Source of the DNA: an uncultured Cellulophaga sp.
GTDB lineage: Bacteria; Bacteroidota; Bacteroidia; Flavobacteriales; Flavobacteriaceae
DNA length: 64,000 nt
Assembly (NCBI GenBank): GCA_947496695.1
Contig: CANMEI010000009.1
Coordinates: 1 to 64,000 of the forward strand
Reading direction: 5' to 3'
The stretch's first letter is position 1. Every line of letters starts with the position of its first letter. The notes under the pieces are model-generated. The model made no database searches and had not been told where the DNA came from. It saw only the letters and a list, made by a program, of their open reading frames with translations. Below, piece after piece: positions 47,028-55,900 of the stretch. The position numbers were made by a program, and so were the translations under genes.

Positions 47028-47592
47028 AAAGCTTTTTTGGGAGGAAAGAAAAAAAGCAGATTTTAAATTGAAACCAGATCATAAGGAACGTTTTTTTTAT
47101 GTATTAGAAAATAAAATACCTAAAAAACGAAAATCAAATATTTTAGTTTATAAAATAGTAGCGTCAATTCTTTTACTGGTAGTAGGGGCAGTTTGTTTTT
47201 ATCTATTTTCTAATAGATTAAATGTTGATGTTACACCGATAGTTAATGTTAAGAGTGAAAAAGATAAGGTCAAAGAAATTTCTTTAGGTGATTTATCTCC
47301 TGATTTGAGAAAAATTGAAAAATATTATGTGACTAATATTAATCTTGAATTATCAAAACTAGAAATGTCAAATCAGAATAAAGCACTTGTTGATAGTTAT
47401 TTAGGGCGTTTATTGGATCTCAATACAGCGTATAAGTTACTTAATGAAGAATTAAATACTATAGGTCCAAATGATCAAACAATTACAGCATTAATAAAAA
47501 ATTTACAGTTGCGGTTGAAGTTGTTACAAAAATTGAAAGAAAAATTAATCGAATTAAAAACATCAAAAAATGAAACAGCAATTAAAATATAA
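47005..47592 (+). CDS. Putative anti-sigma factor (single-helix membrane protein)
   Basis: A 195-residue protein with a cytoplasmic N-terminal segment (about 1-45), one transmembrane helix (about 48-66) and an extracytoplasmic helical domain (about 90-190). This topology and the position immediately after an ECF sigma gene fit an anti-sigma factor, but no ZAS or FecR motif is visible, so the call is from context. It overlaps the sigma gene by 23 bases and the next gene by 23, implying coupled translation of all three. Confidence 0.55.
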   Translation: MKEDQDLRKLFWEERKKADFKLKPDHKERFFYVLENKIPKKRKSNILVYKIVASILLLVVGAVCFYLFSNRLNVDVTPIVNVKSEKDKVKEISLGDLSPDLRKIEKYYVTNINLELSKLEMSNQNKALVDSYLGRLLDLNTAYKLLNEELNTIGPNDQTITALIKNLQLRLKLLQKLKEKLIELKTSKNETAIKI

Positions 47593-48991
47593 GTTATTTC
47601 TTTTTCTAATTTTTCTAGGATTAGGTCTTAGTGCTCAAAAGGAAACAAAAACATTTGTGGAAAATTTTAATGTTTCTGATAATGTTGTTCTAAATATTAA
47701 TACAACACATACTGATATTGAATTTGAAACATGGAATAAAAAACAAGTTGAAGTTACTGTTATTATTGAGATTGAAGGCATCCAAAAAAATGAAATAGAA
47801 GCTTATTTTAATCAGAATAAAATAACTGTAAAAGGAAATAGTAAACAAGTTGATATTAATACAAAAAATGAAAACAATTCAGTTTTTATTAATTCATTAG
47901 CTATACATAATAATATGTATGCACTTCCAGAATTTAATATTCCTGAGATAACAGCATTACCAAATATGGATTTTCTAGATTCGATACAAATGCCACCAGT
48001 ACCACCAGTTCCTGTGCCTAATTTTGATTATGAGGCTTTTGAAAAAGAAGGAGATGCTTATATGGAAAAATGGCAAAATGAATTTGATAAAGGTTTTGAT
48101 AAGGAGTACATGGAAAAGGTTGAAGTATGGCAAAAGAAAGCAGATAAACAAATGAAAATTGCTCAAATTCAAATGATGGAAGCTGACGAGCAAATGGAAA
48201 AAGCAAATTTGCAAATAATTGAATCATATAACCAATTTAATAAAATTGAAAAAGAAAATAAAATAACAGAAGAAGAGCTAAAAAAATTAGAAGCTCATTT
48301 AAAATTAACGGAAGATGAGTTAACAAAATCTTTTAATACTTCTAGGCCTAATGTGTTTTATTTATCAAGTTCTCAAAAAGGGAATAATAATAAAATAAGG
48401 GTTAAAAAAAACATTAAAATAAGATTACCTAAGTCAGCTTCAATTCAAATGAACGTTAGGCATGGTGAAGTTAAATTAGCAGAAAACACTAAGAATATAA
48501 AAGCAATACTTTCATATTCTAATTTATTAGCAAATACTATTGAAGGTACTCAAACTCGAATAGAAGCATCTTATTCTCCGGTTAATGTGCAAAATTGGAA
48601 TTATGGAAAATTAAAATTGGATTATGCAGATGATGTGGTTTTGAATAGAGTAAAAGATATTGTACTGTATGCTAATTCATCTGAAATACGTATTGGACAA
48701 TTATTAAATAGTGGAAGTCTTGAAAACAGTTTTGGTTCACTTACTATAAATATGATCGACCCTAATTTTTCTAGTTTAGAGGTTGACTTAACAAATGCTG
48801 AATTACAATGTAAAATTCCAAAAACCTCATTTACTATTCAAGTAAATGAGGTTAAATCTGAATTCATAAAACCTGATTATTTAGTTTTGAAAAAAAATAA
48901 AAATAAAGATTATCTAGGTCATAATATAAGTGATGACTCAGGTAAGTTTATAAACATTACAGCTAATTATAGTAATGTGGTTTTAGAGTAA
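47570..48991 (+). CDS. Secreted DUF4097/GIN-like adhesin protein with coiled-coil insert
   Basis: A 473-residue exported protein with a signal peptide ending 'GLSAQ' near residue 22. An N-terminal beta region ('NVVLNINTTHTDIEFETWN') and a C-terminal beta-helix-like region (about 280-473) resemble DUF4097 putative adhesins. Between them lies a proline-rich 'PPVPPVPVP' stretch (about 144-153) and a charged coiled coil (about 155-265, runs of 'KKADKQMKIAQIQMMEADEQMEKA'). It is the third gene of the ECF operon, so it is probably a target or reporter of the envelope-stress signal. Function is unknown. Confidence 0.65.
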   Translation: MKQQLKYKLFLFLIFLGLGLSAQKETKTFVENFNVSDNVVLNINTTHTDIEFETWNKKQVEVTVIIEIEGIQKNEIEAYFNQNKITVKGNSKQVDINTKNENNSVFINSLAIHNNMYALPEFNIPEITALPNMDFLDSIQMPPVPPVPVPNFDYEAFEKEGDAYMEKWQNEFDKGFDKEYMEKVEVWQKKADKQMKIAQIQMMEADEQMEKANLQIIESYNQFNKIEKENKITEEELKKLEAHLKLTEDELTKSFNTSRPNVFYLSSSQKGNNNKIRVKKNIKIRLPKSASIQMNVRHGEVKLAENTKNIKAILSYSNLLANTIEGTQTRIEASYSPVNVQNWNYGKLKLDYADDVVLNRVKDIVLYANSSEIRIGQLLNSGSLENSFGSLTINMIDPNFSSLEVDLTNAELQCKIPKTSFTIQVNEVKSEFIKPDYLVLKKNKNKDYLGHNISDDSGKFINITANYSNVVLE

Positions 48992-48996
48992 AATTT

Positions 48997-49665
48997 TTAG
49001 TGAACACCCTTTTTTAATAATTCAGGATATTTACTTTGAAAACGTTTTAAACGTGGTACAGAAACGGCTTTTATATAAGACTGATTTGGATTATTTTTTT
49101 CAAAATCTTGATGGTAATCTTCTGCATCGTAAAATTTAGTAAATTTTACCACTTGTGTAGCTAAAGGTTTGTTATACATTTTACTAGTTTTAATTTTAGC
49201 CATATAATTTTCAATAATTTGCTTCTCGCTATCATTTTTGTAAAAAACAATTGAACGGTATTGTTTTCCCATATCAGGACCTTGACCATTAACAGTGGTT
49301 GGGTCATGTGAGCCAAAATAAACCTTTACAAGATCGTTAAATGAAATTACTTTAGGATCGTAATATACTTTTACAGCTTCAGCATGTGTTGTATTTCCAG
49401 AGCCTACAGCTTTGTAGGTAGGGTTTTTCTCTTTTCCACCAGAATAACCAGAAACAACTTCTTTAACACCTTTTACGCTTTCAAAAATAGCTTCTACACA
49501 CCAAAAACATCCACTAGCAAAATAAGCAGTTTCGTATTTTGATAAATCTTGTTTAGTTTCAAGAACTATTGGAATGTCTGTATTTGTATTTTTTTTATTA
49601 TTTGAGTTACAGCTTACTGAGGTTAGTGTTATAAGTATAAGAAAGCTTAATTTAATATATTTCAT
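48997..49665 (-). CDS. msrA: Peptide-methionine (S)-S-oxide reductase MsrA, lipoprotein form
   Basis: A 222-residue MsrA with the catalytic 'ASGCFWCVEAIFE' (Cys53, Cys56), and 'GSGNTTHAEAVKVYYD' and 'QYRSIVFYKN' segments. Uncommonly for MsrA it carries a lipoprotein signal ending 'TSVSC' with Cys19, so it would act in the periplasm or at the outer membrane rather than the cytosol. Role: repair of methionine-S-sulfoxide in exported proteins. It converges on the ECF operon with a 5-base gap. Confidence 0.88.
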   Translation of the reverse strand: MKYIKLSFLILITLTSVSCNSNNKKNTNTDIPIVLETKQDLSKYETAYFASGCFWCVEAIFESVKGVKEVVSGYSGGKEKNPTYKAVGSGNTTHAEAVKVYYDPKVISFNDLVKVYFGSHDPTTVNGQGPDMGKQYRSIVFYKNDSEKQIIENYMAKIKTSKMYNKPLATQVVKFTKFYDAEDYHQDFEKNNPNQSYIKAVSVPRLKRFQSKYPELLKKGVH

Positions 49666-49796
49666 AATATCTTTTTTATGTTAGTTGTAATTCATTCAAT
49701 TTACTTACGGAGGTAAATCTTTTAAGGTTGTTAATTATAATATAAATAATTACACATAGCTAAGTAGTCAAATTAGTTTTTTAATATTTTAACGGT

Positions 49797-50477
49797 ATGA
49801 ATTTATTTGAGCATTACCTATTCTCATTGTCTGAAAAGACTGTAGCAATATTAGATAATACTATATCATTAAAAAAGTATACAACTTTAGATTTATCAGA
49901 ATCAAATATTGCTCTTAAAAATATTGAAATTACAAATCCAGATATATGTCAAGAATATATAAACAATATTTTAAAGCAAAATAAAGCTTTAGTTGCTTAC
50001 GGTGGATATTTAGAAAAAAGAAGTATTTACGCTGATAAAATTAACTTTTCAGGGGATAAAGATGCTATTCGTAATATTCATTTAGGTGTAGATTATTGGG
50101 CTAACGCTGGAACTAATGTTATTGCTCCATTAAGAGGAATAGTTCATAGCTTTAATAATAATAATTCTATAGGCGATTACGGACCCACTATTATTTTACA
50201 GCATACTTTAAAAGAGAGAATGTTTTATACGCTTTACGGTCATTTATCATTAAACTCCATAGAAAACCTATATATAGGTAAAGAAATAGATAAAGGAACC
50301 GTATTAGGTAAATTAGGAACGTCAGATATTAATGTGAACTATGCACCGCATTTACATTTTCAGATTATAAAAGATATTGCAGATTATAAAGGTGATTACC
50401 CTGGAGTTTGTAATAAAAAAGATTTTGTTTTTTATAAACAAAATTGTCCTGACCCTAACTTATTAATAAAACTGTAA
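49797..50477 (+). CDS. Signal-less M23-like metallopeptidase-fold protein
   Basis: A 226-residue protein with an M23 domain (about 88-195). The catalytic residues are intact: His95 and Asp99 in 'IHLGVDYW', His185-x-His187 in 'APHLHFQII'. It has no signal peptide or transmembrane helix. The segment around 'HSFNNNNSIGDYGPTIILQH', 'YTLYGHLS' and 'CPDPNLL' matches, as far as I recall, the M23 domain found between phosphotransferase and class III aminotransferase domains in some large cytosolic fusion proteins. So it is a stand-alone version of that domain, probably cytosolic, and may not cut peptidoglycan at all. Its position before the duplicated small secreted genes may be accidental. Confidence 0.7.
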   Translation: MNLFEHYLFSLSEKTVAILDNTISLKKYTTLDLSESNIALKNIEITNPDICQEYINNILKQNKALVAYGGYLEKRSIYADKINFSGDKDAIRNIHLGVDYWANAGTNVIAPLRGIVHSFNNNNSIGDYGPTIILQHTLKERMFYTLYGHLSLNSIENLYIGKEIDKGTVLGKLGTSDINVNYAPHLHFQIIKDIADYKGDYPGVCNKKDFVFYKQNCPDPNLLIKL

Positions 50478-50635
50478 TTTTTATTTTTTCGTTTAAATAC
50501 ACATCCTTTCGATAAGTGAATTTTAGGTTAATTTCCGTTGTCGGGTAAAAAATACATTTTAACTGTTTTTTATTCAGATGCCGAAAAATAAGGGTGTTTG
50601 AGCGATTATCGAAAAGCAATACTTAAGACTGGGAG

Positions 50636-50643
50636 TACCTTTG
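50636..50643 (+). promoter_or_regulatory. -7 promoter element of small secreted protein copy A
   Basis: TACCTTTG is an exact TAnnTTTG, 19 bases before the ATG at 50663. Copy B has TACCTTTA at the same relative place. Confidence 0.6.
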
Positions 50644-50662
50644 TTAAAGAAAATCTCAAGTC

Positions 50663-50902
50663 ATGAAAACTATTATAACTATTTTATTTGTATTATTTGT
50701 TGGTCTTTTTGCTAATGCACAAGACAATATCAAAACAGAAAAAATGAACGTTCAAACTGAGCAAGTTGTTATAGCAGTTGAAGTGAAAACTGATTTTAAT
50801 TCAATAGAAAATGAAGTAGCTCGTTTATATATGGATAGAAATTATAAAGTAAAAAAGGAATTAGCGTTTAAAACTAAAGCTAATAAAACAAAATTAGCTT
50901 AA
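50663..50902 (+). CDS. Small secreted protein, copy A
   Basis: A 79-residue protein with a strong signal peptide (about 1-19, ending 'LFANAQ') and a small Lys-rich mature part of about 60 residues. The C-terminal block 'ENEVARLYMDRNYKVKKEL' followed by 'AFKTKANKTKLA' is shared with copy B (E-x-x-V-R-L-Y, R-N, L-x-F-x-T-K-x-N-K-T-K-L-A). I recall the same kind of small secreted genes in other Flavobacteriaceae but know no assigned function. The mature part is basic and could be a helix-forming peptide. The gene has a dedicated, conserved promoter region. Confidence 0.75.
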   Translation: MKTIITILFVLFVGLFANAQDNIKTEKMNVQTEQVVIAVEVKTDFNSIENEVARLYMDRNYKVKKELAFKTKANKTKLA

Positions 50903-51175
50903 TATAAAACTGAATTTTCATTTTAAACTTGTATTAATCCAATCAATATTTATAAAATAAAATATATAAATAATCAGAAAAGAATCTACCTCAAATTTTA
51001 TAGATGTTAATTTGAATTTTAGAGGTTATCGGTAAAAGACCAATACTTCCGATTAACGAATTTTTAGTTATTTATTTTTATCGGATAAAAAATACACTTT
51101 ATCTAATTATCGTTCAACCACCGAAAGATAACGGTCATTCAACGACAGTCTATTATCTAAAGATATATTAGATAG

Positions 51176-51183
51176 TACCTTTA
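51176..51183 (+). promoter_or_regulatory. -7 promoter element of small secreted protein copy B
   Basis: TACCTTTA, one base off TAnnTTTG and colinear with the box of copy A, 19 bases before the ATG at 51203. Confidence 0.5.
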
Positions 51184-51202
51184 CAGAACAAAACATTGAT
51201 AC

Positions 51203-51436
51203 ATGAAATTTATTTTAACTATTACATTTGTTCTTTTTATAAGTCTTTTTGCTAATGCTCAAGAAAATACAGCCGCAGTTGAAAAAATGAATAATATAAA
51301 AGAAGTTGTTTGTGTTAATAAGAAAATTACTATAAGTACAGAAATTGAAATTGTACGTTTATATAGGACTAGAAATCATAATGTATTGAAAGCTTTGTCT
51401 TTTGAAACTAAATATAACAAAACTAAATTAGCTTAA
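51203..51436 (+). CDS. Small secreted protein, copy B
   Basis: A 77-residue paralogue of copy A with the same signal-peptide design (ending 'LFANAQ' near 19) and the same C-terminal block: 'IEIVRLYRTRNHNVLKAL' then 'SFETKYNKTKLA'. The middle region is diverged, with one extra Cys. Copy B is directly followed (after 1 base) by a 37-codon membrane peptide gene, which copy A lacks. It has the same colinear promoter region as copy A, so the pair is probably co-regulated. Function is unknown. Confidence 0.75.
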   Translation: MKFILTITFVLFISLFANAQENTAAVEKMNNIKEVVCVNKKITISTEIEIVRLYRTRNHNVLKALSFETKYNKTKLA

Positions 51437-51437
51437 T

Positions 51438-51551
51438 ATGATGATTATTTTATTAGTGTTATTACCAGTAGTATTTATTTCTTTAGCAATTTTCAATAAT
51501 AGAAAAAAAGTAGCTTTAAAACCTATTAAAGTTAGAGTTAAGAATAAATAA
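51438..51551 (+). CDS. 37-residue single-pass membrane peptide
   Basis: A 37-codon frame starting at ATG 51438, one base after the copy B stop, and ending with TAA at 51549-51551. The peptide has one hydrophobic helix (about 2-19) and a basic tail rich in Lys and Arg. Its immediate spacing after copy B implies co-translation. It is too short for family recognition and ends 8 bases before the convergent kinase gene. Coding status is supported by position and design only. Confidence 0.5.
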   Translation: MMIILLVLLPVVFISLAIFNNRKKVALKPIKVRVKNK

Positions 51552-51559
51552 ACGCTATA

Positions 51560-52768
51560 TTATTGTACTTGTGCAGGCTGAAAAGTTTGGCCTATTTCTT
51601 TAAAAGTAATGATGTAGTTAGTTCCTTTTTTAGTAGCATCTTTTAAAATGGAACCTTTTAATTGACGGGTTAAATTATAAATCAGTTTTAGTCCTAATGA
51701 CTTAGAAGTTTTAGGTGTAATAGATTCAGGGTAACCTTCACCATTATCTCCTATATTTAAAACGTAATCATCATCAGTTTCTTTTTTAAGTGAAATACTT
51801 ATTTCACCTCCATTATTTTCTTTTATTCCGTATTTTAATGAATTTGTAATAGCTTCATTAATAAGTAAACCAAGTGGAATAGCAGTGTCAATACCTAAAT
51901 TGATATCTATTATATCGATATCAACTTTTATACCATTATCAGTACCTTTAATTGATCGTACTAGGTAATCACTTAATTCTTCAACATAAGATTTATATTC
52001 TATTTTAGATAAATCTTCACGCATATAGAGCATTTCATGAACCATAGCCATAGAGTTTACTCTGTTTTGACTACTCTTAATCATCGTTTTTACTTCAGTA
52101 TCTTTAATATTACGTGCTTGAAGACTAAGTAAACTACTAACGGTCTGTAAATTATTTTTAACTCTATGGTGTATTTCTTTAATTAAAGTATTTTTTTTAG
52201 CTAAATCTTTTTCAATTTTTATTTTTGAGAAGTATAAATATTCTTGATTTCTTAAATTATTCTTAGCAAAAACTCCACCAAGTATATAAATAGAAAAAAG
52301 AATACTTATAAAGCTAAACCAGTTTTTAGAATTTTCAGGAACTTCATTTTTAAAAATTGAAAGGCTTAATATGTTTTCTATGAAAATTATAGTTGTAATT
52401 GATAGTATTGTATAAAGGTAAATTTTACCATTTATTTTAGTAGATAAATAACTGCTAAATACAATAAGTCCGAACATGAAAATAAATGGACTGTTGATTC
52501 CACCGCTGTACAGTGTTATAATTACAGTTGCTATTAAAGTTAATATAGTAGCAATATTATATGTAAGGGTTATTTTTTTGTTTTTTAGAAAAAATAAAAT
52601 ATTTAATAGGTTAAGTACACTGTAAATTATAAGTGTACTTGGTATGACTGATTTTATTTGTAGAATAAGATAGCATATAATACTAAATAAAATACATATT
52701 ACTGAAGAGATGTAATTTACCTTTAAAAATAACTTAGTTTTATATCTTAGGCTATCTTGGTATGCCAT
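51560..52768 (-). CDS. Orphan membrane histidine kinase (HisKA_2/HWE-like)
   Basis: A 402-residue sensor kinase. The N-terminal third holds six hydrophobic helices (about 15-170) with little periplasmic exposure, so it probably senses the membrane. Then a coiled coil leads to the dimerisation/phospho-acceptor motif 'EIHHRVKNNLQTVSSLL' (His200/His201), typical of HisKA_2 kinases, and a HATPase domain with 'NEAITNSLKYG' and 'IGDNGEGYP'. No response regulator adjoins it, so its partner is unknown; the single-domain receiver at 37437 is one candidate. The upstream region contains a striking palindrome. Confidence 0.85.
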   Translation of the reverse strand: MAYQDSLRYKTKLFLKVNYISSVICILFSIICYLILQIKSVIPSTLIIYSVLNLLNILFFLKNKKITLTYNIATILTLIATVIITLYSGGINSPFIFMFGLIVFSSYLSTKINGKIYLYTILSITTIIFIENILSLSIFKNEVPENSKNWFSFISILFSIYILGGVFAKNNLRNQEYLYFSKIKIEKDLAKKNTLIKEIHHRVKNNLQTVSSLLSLQARNIKDTEVKTMIKSSQNRVNSMAMVHEMLYMREDLSKIEYKSYVEELSDYLVRSIKGTDNGIKVDIDIIDINLGIDTAIPLGLLINEAITNSLKYGIKENNGGEISISLKKETDDDYVLNIGDNGEGYPESITPKTSKSLGLKLIYNLTRQLKGSILKDATKKGTNYIITFKEIGQTFQPAQVQ

Positions 52769-52812
52769 GCGGTTGGTTTAACTTTTTAATTGAAAAATAT
52801 TAAAAATAACTA

Positions 52813-52858
52813 TTTAACAAGAAATTTCTTGTTAAAATATATTAAATTTTTAATATAT
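52813..52858 (-). promoter_or_regulatory. Palindromic operator-like region upstream of the histidine kinase
   Basis: A perfect 24-base palindrome (52813-52836; half-site TTTAACAAGAAA) is followed immediately by a 10-bp stem with a 2-base loop (ATATATTAAA/TTTAATATAT, 52837-52858). It lies 45-90 bases before the kinase ATG (52768), between it and the secA terminator. A perfect palindrome of this length usually means a dimeric regulator site or an RNA hairpin. Confidence 0.5.
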
Positions 52859-52893
52859 CCTATTGTAAAGCTAACTATGTTTTTGGATAAAAC

Positions 52894-52924
52894 AAAAAAC
52901 GACAGTTAAAAAAACTGTCGTTTT
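52894..52924 (-). terminator. Intrinsic terminator of secA
   Basis: Stem AAAACGACAGTT with AACTGTCGTTTT around a 5-base loop, 25 bases after the secA stop. On the minus strand it is followed by a T-rich run. Confidence 0.8.
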
Positions 52925-52948
52925 ATTCTAATTGGTATTATTTTTAAG

Positions 52949-55900
52949 TTATTCTTGAGTAATAACCCATTCACCTTTAGTAATTAAAGGCTCTGCTTGT
53001 TTAAATTTAACAACTTTACTTTCACCAGACATTACGTTTTTAATTGTTACACGATCGTTTCTTCCAATTTTTGGTGCTTCTCGTGTGATAGTTTCGGTAA
53101 TTTGGGGTCTATTTTCTACTTGATTTTGACCAATAGCTCTATTTTTAGCAGCTATTTCATCGCTATTTAAAACCTCTTCTTTACTAATGTTTAAGTTTTC
53201 TTTTGGTCGGCTTACATTTCTAGCTTCTTGAATATTAGTGTCATTACCGTTTGGTATTTCCCCTTTGTATAAAAATGATATTACTTCTTTATTTACTTTT
53301 TCAATCATTCTTTTGAATAATTCAAAAGCTTCAAATTTGTATATTAAAAGTGGATCTTTTTGTTCATGAACAGCAAGTTGAACTGATTGTTTTAATTCAT
53401 CCATTTTACGCAAATGAACTTTCCAAGAATCATCAACAATTGCTAATGTGATATTTTTTTCAAAATCATTCACTAATTGTTTTCCATCACTTTCATAAGC
53501 GTCTTTTAAATTGGTAACAATATTAAAAGTCTTTATTCCATCAGAAAAAGGAACAACAATACGCTCAAATTTATTAGACTCATCTTCGTATACGCTCTTA
53601 ATAACTTTATATGCAGTTGAAGCACTACGTTCCATTTTTTGCTCATAATGAGCAAAAGCTTCTTTGTAAAGAATATTAGCTATTTCAGAAATACTCTTTT
53701 TAGTGAAGTCTTCTTCAGAAATTGGAGATGTTATAGCAAAGTATTTAATTAATTCGAATTCAAAGTTTTTAAAATCACTTGCATTTTTATTGTCTTCAGC
53801 AATAACCTCACAAGTATCATAAATCATATTAGCTATATCTACTTTTAAACGTTCACCTTGTAAAGCGTGGCGTCTTCTTTTGTAAATAACTTCTCTTTGA
53901 GCATTCATAACATCATCGTACTCTAATAAACGCTTACGAACACCAAAGTTGTTTTCTTCTACTTTTTTCTGCGCACGTTCAATAGATTTTGTCATCATAG
54001 AATGCTGAATTACTTCACCATCTTCTAATCCCATTTTATCCATCATTTTGGCTACTCTGTCAGAGCCAAATAAACGCATTAGGTTATCTTCTAAAGATAC
54101 ATAGAATTGAGAGCTTCCTGGGTCTCCTTGACGACCAGAACGACCTCTTAATTGGCGGTCAACTCTACGAGAATCATGACGTTCTGTACCAATAATAGCT
54201 AAACCACCTGCTTTTTTTACTTCGTTTGATAATTTAATATCGGTACCACGACCAGCCATGTTGGTTGCTATTGTAACAATACCAGCCTTACCAGCTTCTT
54301 CAACAATATCAGCCTCTTTTTTATGCATTTTTGCATTCAGTACGTTGTGTGGTACTTTACGAATACTAAGCATGCGCGATAAAAGTTCAGATATTTCTAC
54401 TGATGTTGTACCAATTAATACAGGTCTTCCAGCAGCAGAAAGTTTTGTAACTTCTTCTATAATTGCATTATATTTTTCACGTTTTGTTTTGTAAATCAGA
54501 TCATTTCTATCATCACGTGCAATAGGTCTGTTTGTTGGAATTTCCATAACATCTAACTTGTAGATTTCCCAGAATTCTCCAGCCTCAGTAATTGCAGTAC
54601 CTGTCATACCTGCAAGTTTGCGGTACATTCTAAAGTAGTTTTGTAAAGTTACTGTTGCAAATGTTTGTGTTGCAGCTTCAATTTTTACATTTTCTTTAGC
54701 TTCAATTGCTTGGTGTAATCCGTCAGAATAACGACGACCATCCATGATACGACCTGTTTGCTCATCAACGATCATTACTTTATTATCCATTACCACATAT
54801 TCTACATCTTTTTCAAAAAGAGTATATGCTTTTAGTAATTGGTTTAAAGTATGTATTCTTTCACTTTTTACTCCAAACTCTTTAAAAAGTTCTTCTTTGA
54901 GCTCGGCTTCTTGCTCAACATCAAGATTTTGATTTTCAATTTTTGCAATTTCGCCACCTATATCGGGCATTACAAAAAATTCTCTGTCTTGTTCTCCAGA
55001 GATATGACTTACACCTTTTTCAGTAAGTTCAATTTGATTATTTTTCTCATCAATAACAAACCACAATGCCTCATCTATTTTAGGCATTTCACGGTTATTA
55101 TCTTGCATATAGAAATTTTCGGTTTTTTGAAGTAGTTGTTTTACTCCTTCTTCACTTAAAAATTTAATTAATGCTTTATTTTTTGGTAATCCACGATGTA
55201 CTCGTAGTAATTGAAAACCACCTTCTTTAGTGTCTCCGGCACTAATTAATTTTTTAGCTTCAGCTAGAACACCTGTTAAATACTGTTTTTGTAATTGTAC
55301 AATATCATTTACTTTAGGTTTTAATTCATCAAATTCATGAATATCTCCTTTTGGTACAGGGCCTGAAATAATTAATGGAGTACGTGCATCATCAACTAAA
55401 ACAGAATCGACCTCATCAACTATAGCAAAGTTGTGTGGGCGTTGTACTAAATCACTTGGCGTATGTGCCATGTTATCTCTTAGGTAGTCAAAACCAAATT
55501 CATTATTTGTACCATAAGTAATATCTGCATTATATGCAGCACGTCTTCCTGGAGAGTTTGGTTGATGATTATCAATGCAATCAATCGTAATTCCATGAAA
55601 TTGGAATAATGGAGCCATCCATGCGCTATCACGTTTTGCAAGATAATCGTTAACCGTTACAAGGTGTGTACCATTACCTGTTAAGGCATTTAAGTATAAT
55701 GGTAATGTTGCTACTAAAGTTTTACCTTCACCAGTATGCATTTCAGCAATTTTACCTTCATGAAGTGCAATACCACCAATTAACTGAACATCATAATGTA
55801 TCATGTCCCAAGTCACTTCTTTTCCAGCAGCATCCCAAGAGTTTTTCCAAATTGCTTTGTCACCTTCTAGAGTGACATAGTCTTTAATACCAGATAATTC

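Larger units (their letters stand above)
50490..51436 (+). repeat. Tandem 540-base-offset duplication with colinear promoters
   Basis: Two diverged copies (about 50490-50902 and 51030-51436) each hold an upstream region and a small secreted-protein gene. Over roughly 180 bases the two upstream regions align with no insertion or deletion at an offset of exactly 540 bases. Conserved points include CGAT (50510/51050), TCGG-x-TAAAAAATACA (50541/51081), CCGAAA (50581/51121), CGA (50603/51143) and TACCTTT (50636/51176). The codings are 240 and 234 bases long. The stretch 50903-51029 holds no other gene. Confidence 0.8.
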
